A stretch of 64,000 nt of DNA, from the NCBI GenBank assembly GCA_020637365.1, contig JACJWE010000001.1:1208001-1272000 (forward strand), given 5' to 3'. Source of the stretch: Acidimicrobiia bacterium (GTDB taxonomy: Bacteria > Actinomycetota > Acidimicrobiia > IMCC26256 > JAGNEX01). The translations under genes were made by a program, and so were the position numbers. Below, one piece after another: positions 18,313 through 25,473 of the stretch; positions within the stretch are counted from its first letter, which is position 1, and each line of letters starts with the position of its first letter. The notes beneath the pieces were generated by a model that was not told the origin of the DNA, ran no database searches, and was given only the letters and a program-made list of their open reading frames with translations.

Positions 18313-19697
18313 TGAGCAACAACGACTCCCGCGACATGCGACTGCTGGACGGCAAGCGCGTCCAGGTCAAGAACCTGTTGGACGCAGGACTGCTCGAGCC
18401 CAAGGCCATCCTGAAGTTCACCCGGCCTCGCCTCGGCGAGGAGTACACCGCTGTCGTTACCGACGAGGGCCGTCTGCAGCTTGAGGACGGACGCCAGTTC
18501 GCGGCCCCCTCCCGTGCCGCAATGGAGGCGGCCGGGCTTTCTGCGATTGACGGATGGAGCGCGTGGTCTGTCGATGGCAGCACCCTGTCGTCTCTCCGGC
18601 GCACCCTGCTCGAGGCAGCGGTGGAGAGTGAACCCGATGAGGGGGAACACTCGTCCCAATTGGATCGTCTGAGTGCCCGCCGGAATGAGCTGGCCGGGTT
18701 TCGCGACGCTGCAGCGGCTGGCAACCCTGCCTCGTTGTCGGTGCGCGAGTTGCTCGCCATCTGGAGCGCCAAGGGCAGGGGGCCAGCGTGTGGTCGATCG
18801 GATACTGGCCGATCTCGACAACTACGGACTGACCTCGGACCCTGACTTCAGGAAGGTCTCGCTGGACACCGTCATCTCGCTGAACGGCCCAGCAGATGAA
18901 GAGGCGCCCGCCCCTGACCTGCCAGCGGAAGGTCTGACGGGGACGCTGAATCAGGACTCCACCGAGCTCGATGTAGGTCTTGCGCTCGGGAACCTCCCGT
19001 CGGCCTCTGCGGGTATCACTGCGGTCAAGCCAACGGACTCGATCGAGAAGGCAATGACCGAGATGCGGCTGAACGACTTCTCTCAGCTGCCTGTGATGAC
19101 GACCACTCGCGAGATCAAGGGCTCGGTCACCTGGAGGTCGATCGCGAAGGCACTCGCCCATTCCAGTGACGCTTCACTCGACGATGCCCTCGAAGCAGCA
19201 CCAGTCCACTCCTACGAACAGGACCTGGTCGATGTGCTGGGAGTCCTCTGCGACCACGACTTCATCTTCGTGCGGGACTCGAAGCGGGAGATCTCGGGCA
19301 TCGTGACCACCGCCGACGTCGTCCGCCTCTACGGAGAGACTGCCACGCCGTTCTTCTTGATCGGCGAGATCGACCACTTGCTGCGCGGCGCCATCTCAGA
19401 CACATGGACGATCGAACAGGTCACGGCTGTCTGCAACCCCGAGAACGAGCGATCGCTGCTGTCCCACGACGACCTGAGTTTCGGGGACTACCAGAGGATG
19501 CTGGAGAACCCCGAGCGGTTCGAGGCAATGGGCTGGCCGCTCGACAGGGCGACATTCATCAACCGTCTCGACGAGGTCCGGAGATCCGCAATGGTGTCGC
19601 GCACTTCGATCAGGATCCGTTGGACAAGGAACAGGTTGACCGGCTCAAGAACTTCCTCAAGGTGATGCGCGACCTCCGTAGCTGGGACACCCGGTGA
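18312..19697 (+). CDS. RAMA (modified-DNA reader) - CBS pair - HEPN-like protein, RM-associated (frameshifted)
   Basis: About 461 residues, fourth gene of the hsd operon. Residues 8-65 resemble the RAMA domain, predicted to read modified DNA (VQVKNLLDAGLLEPKAIL, then GEEYTAVVTDEGRLQLEDG). The middle is helical. About 225-350 form a CBS pair (TAVKPTDSIEKAMTEMRLND...SQLPVMT, then FIFVRDSKREISGIVTTADVV), a fold that usually binds adenine nucleotides. The C-terminus is all-helical and ends VREIRNGVAHFDQDPLD, which has the R-x4-H motif of HEPN ribonucleases. Two single-base breaks, near 18760 in a G5 run and near 19580 in a GG run, are needed to join the frames; the second lies just upstream of the motif, which itself is in one frame (19587-19604). 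Role unproven; likely a sensor, regulator or guard for the restriction system. Confidence 0.7.
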
Positions 19698-19820
19698 TGC
19701 CCGAAGCTGCGGAGGTTCGCCCGCAAGCACAAGACTGCTTCGTCTGGTTGTCGCGATGGGTGCATGAGAATGGACCCGGTTCGATGCAGGCCTGGGTGGT
19801 CTCCTCGATGCCGATTTCAT

Positions 19821-19859
19821 GCAGTAACGCGGTCCGATAACCGCGTTACTGCGTACAAT
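19821..19859 (+). promoter_or_regulatory. Perfect 12-bp inverted repeat with overlapping promoter of the AbiEi-type gene
   Basis: GCAGTAACGCGG (19821-19832) and CCGCGTTACTGC (19841-19852) are separated by eight bases. TACAAT, a strong -10 element, follows at 19854-19859, six bases before the ATG. A repressor bound to the repeat would cover the -35/-10 region, and transcription would start about at the ATG, giving a leaderless mRNA. Confidence 0.75.
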
Positions 19860-19865
19860 CGTGGA

Positions 19866-20498
19866 ATGTCTCGTGTAGTCGACCAGCTGGCGAGGCGCCA
19901 GCTTCGGGTCGGGCGAACGAGTTCGTTCGCGCTCGACCGTCCCGATGCCGAACTCCAACAACTGGCCGAAGCCAGCACCGTGCTCGCCCTCACGAAGGGC
20001 TTCTATGTGCTGGTGCCCGAAGACCGGCGCGGTGCAACGACCACATGGAAGCCCTCGATCGAGGGGGTCGCGCTCGGCATGGCGGCCACATTGCACTCTC
20101 CTGACGAGGTCGCGCTCGTGGGGCCCTCGGCAGCTCGCGCGCATCGCTGCTACCCCCGGGCGCTCGGCACCGCATTCGTCACCGTGCCAAACCAACGCCG
20201 ACCACGCCACACCATCCTCGGTGAGATCAGATTCGTCGAACGACACATCGACAAGCTCGACACCGTCCGCGTCGAGACCGACCTCGGGCCGGGCTGGGCG
20301 ACCAGCATCGAGCACACTGCGCTCGATCTCTGTCGCAACCGACCGGCCTGGAGCATCACCGACGAGGCCCGAACCGAAATGATCCGACGACTCGCCGACC
20401 GGATCGACTGGGATCTGATCGACGAGATCGCCGAAGCGAGGCGCAGCGTCAAGACGTTGCGCAGACTTCGAACGATGCTCGACAACCCGCAGGCATGA
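19866..20498 (+). CDS. AbiEi-type antitoxin/regulator without an adjacent toxin
   Basis: A 210-residue protein. The N-terminal half looks like the winged-helix region of AbiEi-type antitoxins (RRQLRVGRTSSFALDRPDA, LALTKGFYVLVPEDRRG). Then follow the typical segments VALGMAATLHSPDEVALVG, FVTVPNQRRPRHTILGEIRFV and TSIEHTALDLCRNRP of the family core. No toxin gene follows; the next gene is another AbiEi. It could be an orphan regulator. The start at 19866 is set by the TACAAT promoter six bases upstream. Confidence 0.75.
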   Translation: MSRVVDQLARRQLRVGRTSSFALDRPDAELQQLAEASTVLALTKGFYVLVPEDRRGATTTWKPSIEGVALGMAATLHSPDEVALVGPSAARAHRCYPRALGTAFVTVPNQRRPRHTILGEIRFVERHIDKLDTVRVETDLGPGWATSIEHTALDLCRNRPAWSITDEARTEMIRRLADRIDWDLIDEIAEARRSVKTLRRLRTMLDNPQA

Positions 20499-20584
20499 AC
20501 CGACCCGGCCACCGTGAGCACGGCTTGCCCGGCAGGGACTGGACGAGACGAACCACGGCGACCGGCCGCCTTGCCTTCCGAATC

Positions 20585-20620
20585 ATCAAAAGTGCCCATG
20601 GCGTACGCTTTTGATACGTT
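20585..20620 (+). promoter_or_regulatory. Operator-like inverted repeat and -10 element of the intact AbiEi gene
   Basis: ATCAAAAG (20585-20592) and CTTTTGAT (20608-20615) form a perfect 8-bp inverted repeat with a partly palindromic centre. The -10-like TACGTT (20615-20620) abuts it, seven bases before the ATG at 20628, so a leaderless transcript is likely. AbiEi autorepression is known for the family. Confidence 0.65.
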
Positions 20621-20627
20621 GGACGGC

Positions 20628-21434
20628 ATGGAGGCCGTCGACACCGTAGCGCCGGGCCAGCTTGCCGATGAGCTCATGGGCCGCGGCCAACACTTCATCA
20701 CGAGTGAGGAAGCCGCCGTACGCCTGGGTGTCGACGCCAACGCGGTGCCTCGCAGCCTCAGGCGAGCCCGCCAGGCGGGCAAGTTCGTCTCGGTCACCAA
20801 GGGAGGGTGGATTCCGGTCCCGCCCGAGTACCGGGTGGCTGGCGCACCACCTGGAAGCCACTACATCGACCAGATGATGAGCCACCTCGGCCACGACTAC
20901 TACGTGGGGCTGCTGTCAGCCGCCGCCATTCACGGTGCCTCCCATCAGGCGCCCATGGTGTTCCAGGTCGTCACGCCCGCTCGACTCCGCGACCGGACGA
21001 TAGGGCGGACCCGACTCCAGTTCATCCAACGGGCCGACGCTGCCGAGCGACCACGGCTGCGACACACGGTCCCGACCGGGCGGATCTGGATCTCTTCACC
21101 CGAAGTCACCGTGTTCGACCTGGTCGAGGCGCCCGAACGTGCGGGCGGGCTCTCCAACGTCGCCACGATCATCGGAGATCTCCTCCACGGCGACATGCTC
21201 GACCCCGCTTCGCTCGCCGAGGTTGCAGCCGTCTACCCCACCGTGGTCGCACAACGCGCTGGCCACCTCATCGACTTCATGTCGAGCGAGGAGAACCTCC
21301 CGATCGACACCGACCCGCTGCACGCGGCCGTGATGGGCGGCCGCTTCCGAGACTTGTCACCCGGTAGCGGCGCTGGCGAACGTGACAACCGCTGGCGAAT
21401 CATCGTCAATGCCGAAGTCGAGCACGACCTGTGA
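20628..21434 (+). CDS. abiEi: Type IV toxin-antitoxin AbiEi family antitoxin
   Basis: A 268-residue antitoxin and autorepressor. The N-terminal winged helix (LADELMGRGQHFITSEEAAVRLGV...VPRSLRRARQAGKFVSVTKGGW) is followed by the AbiEi core (YYVGLLSAAAIHGASHQAPM...VFQVVTPARLRDR) and a C-terminal helical part ending IIVNAEVEHDL. The start was placed at 20628 because a promoter and operator lie immediately upstream; a longer frame to 20514 would cover the operator. The stop overlaps the toxin start (GTGA). A decayed copy lies at 10125. Confidence 0.88.
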   Translation: MEAVDTVAPGQLADELMGRGQHFITSEEAAVRLGVDANAVPRSLRRARQAGKFVSVTKGGWIPVPPEYRVAGAPPGSHYIDQMMSHLGHDYYVGLLSAAAIHGASHQAPMVFQVVTPARLRDRTIGRTRLQFIQRADAAERPRLRHTVPTGRIWISSPEVTVFDLVEAPERAGGLSNVATIIGDLLHGDMLDPASLAEVAAVYPTVVAQRAGHLIDFMSSEENLPIDTDPLHAAVMGGRFRDLSPGSGAGERDNRWRIIVNAEVEHDL

Positions 21435-22212
21435 TCGCAGCGTCCGACCTTGCCCACTGGCGGCAGTTCGCGCCCTGGACCACGGACGAGCAGGTCGAGC
21501 AAGACCTCGTACTGTCTCGCCTGATCGTCGAGATAGCGAACCATCCCCTCCTCGGGGACGAGCTCGTCTTCCGAGGTGGCACGTGCTTCCACAAGCTGTG
21601 GCTCGACCGGCCATGGCGCTACAGCGAGGACCTCGACTACGTCCGCCGCTCAGCCGGCGGGGTCGGCGACGTCCTCGATGCACTTCGGGAAGTAGCCGAC
21701 GCTGTCGGCGTCGACCGGGTTCAGACCGACGTCAAGCGTCACCCCAAGGCCAGGCTCGACTCGACGTTCCTCAGCGGAGCGCGGATGAGGGTCAAGATCG
21801 AGATGAACACCTACGAACGATCGCCCGCTCACCCCACCACGAGGGTGCCGTTCGCGATCCGCTCACCCTGGTTCGAGGGGAGCGCCGACGTGCAGTCCTT
21901 CGCCGTCGAGGAGCTCGTCGCCACCAAGATCCGAGCGCTGCACCAACGGCGCAAGGGTCGGGACCTGTTCGACATGTGGCTCGCGCTCGAAGAAGCCAAC
22001 CTCTCCCCGAGGCGATCGGCGCCGCATTCGAGCCGTACCGGCCTGAGGGCTGGACCCGAGCGCTTGCGCTCGAGAACCTGGCGGCGAAGCTCGGCGACGA
22101 ACGGTTCACGTCCGACCTCGACAATCTCGTGGTCGTCTGGCCGGAGCGATACACGATCGAGGCCGGTGGCGCCGCTGCCGAGGCCATCATCAACGCCGCC
22201 GCCGACCGATGA
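21431..22212 (+). CDS. abiEii: Type IV toxin-antitoxin AbiEii family nucleotidyltransferase toxin (frameshifted)
   Basis: AbiEii toxins are DNA polymerase beta-like nucleotidyltransferases; the substrate of this one is unknown. Motifs visible are LVFRGGTCFHKLWLDR (motif I), RYSEDLDYV (motif II with the acidic pair), and VATKIRALHQRRKGRDLFDMWLAL (motif III/IV region with Lys and Asp). Near 22006 one C appears to be missing from LSP-EAIGAAFEPY, after which the family C-terminus (FTSDLDNLVVVWPERYTIEAG) continues in another frame to 22212. With the base restored the gene is complete at about 260 residues, so the pair may be active. Confidence 0.85.
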
Positions 22213-22237
22213 GACCCCGGCATGAGGGACACTCGCC

Positions 22238-22512
22238 GTGGTCACGAGGTGGTCACAACAGTTCCGTGATCACGGGTTATCCACAGGGATCGGGCGGCAC
22301 GGCCTACCACCTAAGAGCACGCGTTTCCCCAGCTCAGACGGCATTTCTCGCCACCAGCCGGTATGAGCCGAAACTGGCCTTCGGCTGCTCTTAATCCGCA
22401 GGTTCTGGGTTCAAGTCCCAGGGGCGTACAGCGAGAAACGTCGTTCCGGGCGGAAACGGCCCCGTGGCCACACGGTGGTCACATGAGATCCGTACGACGC
22501 TTGAGTGGTCAC
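22238..22512. repeat. GTGGTCAC motifs on both sides of the internal attachment site
   Basis: GTGGTCAC occurs at 22238-22245, 22249-22256, 22475-22482 and 22505-22512, with variants GTGATCAC at 22266 and GTGGCCAC at 22464. They flank the 41-base att core on both sides, as integrase arm sites flank the core of an attP. Apart from the core, 22213-22536 holds no gene. Confidence 0.6.
22388..22428. other. Right or internal attachment site, tRNA-Lys(CTT) 3' fragment
   Basis: 41 bases identical to the 3' half of tRNA-Lys(CTT) except for one G fewer in the final G run. There is no 5' half, so it is not a tRNA gene. With GTGGTCAC motifs on both sides it looks like the junction between two tandem elements. 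Confidence 0.85.
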
Positions 22513-22536
22513 GCCGACGTCCGGCCGACGTCGCCG

Positions 22537-23061
22537 CTACGGGCGCTTGCGCCTGCGGGTTCGAGTTGCACCCTTCGTAGTCGCGATCAGATCTCCGATG
22601 CTCTCGATCATCATCAACGCTCTCGACGGGTGGTCGTCTACCAACGAGTGGGCCCGCGGGTTGCGCCAGGCGGCAACCACCCCCTGGCACAACAGCATGT
22701 GACCGCGTTGTTCACTCTCTTCGCTCTTCGACCGGAGGCGGTTGAGCCGGAGGAGTGGGGCATTCGGTGAGAAGACCTTGGTCATCAAAGAGTCGCCGTC
22801 TTCTGTTCGCCCGGAGCGGTCGCGCACGCACTCGTTGAGCGCCTTCACAGCGGCTTCAACAGCGTCGGCGCAGTGACCGGTCACAAACCGGGTCCGGGTG
22901 GCCGTCCGAAGGTCAGGATCAACGACGCGCCGGTCGAACTCGGCGACCCAGTCGAGCTCGGCATCGGCCTCAACAACCCGATGAGCCGGTAGAAGGCCGT
23001 CTAGTTCCTTGGTGATGCCCCGAGCGAGACTGACGACCTCGGAGAGCTCTGGCTCACTCAC
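22537..23061 (-). CDS. TIGR02391 (Hypoth_Ymh) family protein
   Basis: A 174-residue protein. The C-terminal half matches the TIGR02391 pattern: FVTGHCADAVEAAVKALNECV, then KVFSPNAPLLRLNRLRSKSE, SEQRGHMLLCQGVVAAWRNPRAH and RALMMIESIGDLI. The family is found in defence islands and looks HEPN-related; WRNPRAH contains an R-x4-H spacing (RNPRAH). Biochemistry is unknown to me. The GTG at 23061 overlaps the stop of the DUF5343 gene by eight bases (GTGAGTGA), so the two are co-translated. Confidence 0.8.
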   Translation of the reverse strand: MSEPELSEVVSLARGITKELDGLLPAHRVVEADAELDWVAEFDRRVVDPDLRTATRTRFVTGHCADAVEAAVKALNECVRDRSGRTEDGDSLMTKVFSPNAPLLRLNRLRSKSEESEQRGHMLLCQGVVAAWRNPRAHSLVDDHPSRALMMIESIGDLIATTKGATRTRRRKRP

Positions 23062-23732
23062 CGGCCTGCTGCGGGTACAGGTGCTTTGCCATGCTCGCGA
23101 AGATCTGGTCGATCTGCTCCGGGTCAGCATCCGACGGAATGTGGATCTGGATGTCGATGTGCAGCGAGGGACCGGCTTGGCTCGGCGGGGTCACCGGCGT
23201 TTGCGGTTCAGACTGCGCGGTTGGCTCCGCGACCCGAGGCGGCACCTGCTTCGCCGACGTCGATGGCTTTCTGGACGGAGTCTTCTTCGCTGGCTCGCTG
23301 GCCGGCGCATCCGGAACCTCCTTCCGAGCGATCATGATGTAGGTGTTCGCCATGTTGCGGGCGTTCGATTCTCCGAAGCCCTTGTGGTCGAACCACGTCT
23401 TGACCTGTTCCGCGTCGGGAGCTCCATCGCTGTTGTTCAGCGCGGCAAGTTCCTCGGGGTACACGGACGAGATGATCTCGTCGCAGGCATCGGAGTAACT
23501 GCCGTCGAGGCGCCACCTGTTTTCCGAGGTCGGTGAGCCCTCCGTCCTCATCAATGACTCCAAGCCGCCTCATCGGTGTGACGATGTTGTCTTGAGCGCT
23601 CTTGGGGCTCGACATCGACATGATCGCCCGGACCCCGGCGGCGGTGAACTTCGTCGTAGGCGCGGTTGCGGCCTTGGCCCGGAGGGTCTTCCACGCCTTT
23701 GCCGAGATCTTTGGGTAGCCGTTCGCTGCCAT
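23054..23732 (-). CDS. DUF5343 family protein (frameshifted)
   Basis: The N-terminal part (NGYPKISAKAWKTLRAKAA...FTAAGVRAIMSMSSPKSAQDN) and the next frame (NRWRLDGSYSDACDEIISSVYPEELAAL...WFDHKGFGESNARNMANTYIMIA) together form a DUF5343 protein. The join is near 23525 and needs one frameshift. The C-terminal 90 residues are Pro/Ser/Lys-rich and end in a short domain (SLHIDIQIHIPSDADPEQIDQIF). Function unknown; the N-terminal region has a winged-helix look. It is coupled to the TIGR02391 gene. Confidence 0.8.
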
Positions 23733-23768
23733 GGATTGGTCCTATCGCCAAACTACATCGGTGTGATG

Positions 23769-24085
23769 CTATCGGGGACTCGACGCCGATTCATCGACGA
23801 CGTCCACCAAACCTGCGGCCGCCTCGGCGGCTTCTCGTTGGTGGCCGGGCAGGACGTGACCGTAGACCTGGAGGGTGAAGGCGACGTCGGCGTGGCCGAG
23901 GCGTTCGCTGACCATCCTCGGGTTCTTGCCCATGGCGAGCAGATGCGTGGCGTGGGTGTGGCGCAGGCCGTGGAGGGTGAGGTAGCGGACCTCGAGGGTG
24001 CGGACGAGCGCCACGAACCGTTTCGACACGCTGTCGGGGTGCTGCGGCGTGCCGATGACGGTCGTGAACACGTAGCCGGTCTCGG
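23769..24085 (-). pseudogene. Tyrosine recombinase/integrase, C-terminal fragment
   Basis: The fragment encodes the catalytic C-terminus: YVFTTVIGTPQHPDSVSKRF, then HGLRHTHATHLLAMG (the H-x-x-R box), VSERLGHADVAFTLQVYGHV (the H/W box and the Tyr nucleophile in VYGH). The N-terminal DNA-binding domains and the first catalytic Arg are missing; at about 24086 the sequence switches to inverted hsdR sequence. It cannot work alone. It is probably the integrase that used the tRNA-Lys(CTT) site. Confidence 0.85.
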
Positions 24086-25235
24086 TCCAACCCGCAGTCG
24101 ACCGGTTCAAGGCACTTGACGAGGACCGCCAAGACGAGTTCCGCGACGCGCTCAACCGGTTCGTGCGCATCTATAGCTTCTTGTCGCAGGTGGTGTCCTT
24201 CACCGACGTCAAGCTCGAACGCGACTACCTGTTCCGCCGAGCGCTGTCCCGGCTCATCAAACGTGATCCGGGATCGGGCGTCGACCTCGGCGGCGCCGTC
24301 GAGCTGACCCATCTGGCCATGGAGAAGACCTACGAAGGCGACGGGTCTCTCGACGTCGACGGCGGCGAGGTGGTCACCATCTACGGCGGCACCGGGCGTC
24401 GGCAGGACCCCGACGAAGTGCCGCTTTCGGAGATCATCGCCAGGATCAACGAACGGTTCGGGACCAACATCACCGACACCGACCGCCTGTTCACCGACCA
24501 GGTTGCCAACGACCTCGTGGCCGACCCGAAGATCCAGATCGAAGCCGCGGCCAACGACGAGGCGTCGTTCGGAGTCGGGTTCGACAAGACATGGATCAAC
24601 GCGCTGACCGGCCGGCTCGACACCAACGAGAACTTCGGCTTCCAGCTGCTCGACAACGACGACCTCCGCTCAGCGCTGCTGGATGAGTACCGTCCCGACA
24701 TCTACCGGCGAGCCTGGGTCGCCCGACAACGCACCTGCCCGATCGGCGAGCTGATCGGCCCCGGCCGCGAAGACCGGTACCTCGAGTACAAGTCGACGAT
24801 GCGCTGGGACGTCAGAAAGGCCGAGAAGGCCAAGCACCTCGAAGACGCCGTCGTCAAGACCATCGCCGGATTCGCGAACTCCCCTACGGTGGCACGCTGC
24901 TCGTCGGGGTCACCGACGACGGCGAGATCCACGGCCTCGACGACGACTACGCCACCTTCTCCAAACGCGGCGAACGAGGCGACCGCGACCTGTGGGGTCA
25001 ACACCTCAAGAACCTGCTCGACCGCCTCGGCAAGGCTGCGGCGACCCTCGTGGACTGGGAGTTCTACACCGTTGACGGCGGAGACATCGCCCGCATCTCC
25101 GTCGAACCCTCCGACCACCCCGTCTACGAGACCAAAGGCGACGGCCAGGTCTTTTGGTGGCGCACCCCCGTCAGCACCGACGCCATCGGCGACGACGCCG
25201 AACGTGACCGAATCATCGCCCGCCGGTGGGGGTAG
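24086..25235 (+). pseudogene. hsdR 3' fragment, second copy
   Basis: The frame starts inside a gene (NPAVDRFKALDEDRQDEF) and matches HsdR of the island from about codon 786 to the end, including the AlbA_2 domain and the terminal WWRTPVSTDA...RRW. No N-terminal helicase or nuclease remains. A missing base near 24885 breaks the frame (NSPYGGTLLVG). The block 24236-24714 is identical to 17312-17790, while the flanks differ by several percent. Confidence 0.9.
24236..24714. repeat. 479-bp exact duplicate of 17312-17790 (within the hsdR fragment)
   Basis: Partner copy of the identical block. The sharp edges of identity inside a more diverged duplicated gene suggest a gene-conversion tract or a collapsed assembly repeat. 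Confidence 0.85.
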
Positions 25236-25473
25236 CTGCGACGGCGACCGCCCGATCGCCAGGCGCAAGACATGTCGCCTCTCCGTCGGAGTCGCGCTCA
25301 GGCCGGCCGAGGTGGGGCTCAGATGCCTGAGGGGGACGACGCTGTCACGTAGGCTGCGCTCTCATCCCCAGGAAGCTCGGTGACGGATCCGAGTCTGGGA
25401 CGCGCATGTGCCACAGCGGTGGAAACACACTCATGTACCGCCCTACTACCCAACGCCACAACCGGGGTTTACA

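Larger units (their letters stand above)
9479..22428. mobile_element. Integrated genomic island A in tRNA-Lys(CTT), about 12.9 kb
   Basis: The island is bounded by the tRNA-Lys(CTT) 3' end (9479-9520) and its repeat (22388-22428). It holds only accessory defence genes: a decayed AbiE pair, a type I restriction-modification operon, a RAMA-CBS-HEPN-like gene, an orphan AbiEi regulator and a second AbiE pair. No integrase remains inside it, so it is probably immobile alone. Direct repeats near each end could be arm sites. Confidence 0.75.
22429..25235. mobile_element. Remnant of a second integrated element (B)
   Basis: Right of the internal att site are a TIGR02391/DUF5343 gene pair, the C-terminal part of a tyrosine integrase and the 3' third of a second hsdR. 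The integrase and hsdR fragments are fused head to head at about 24086, each lacking its N-terminus, so an internal deletion removed the middle of the element. No third att copy is seen before the chromosomal genes resume at about 25400. Confidence 0.65.

Noticed and set aside
22388..22428. Second tRNA-Lys(CTT) gene
   Set aside because: Only the 3' half is present, without acceptor 5' strand or D arm, so it is an attachment site and not a gene.
22391..22690. Minus-strand frame overlapping the att fragment
   Set aside because: It starts inside the TIGR02391 gene region and reads through tRNA-derived sequence.
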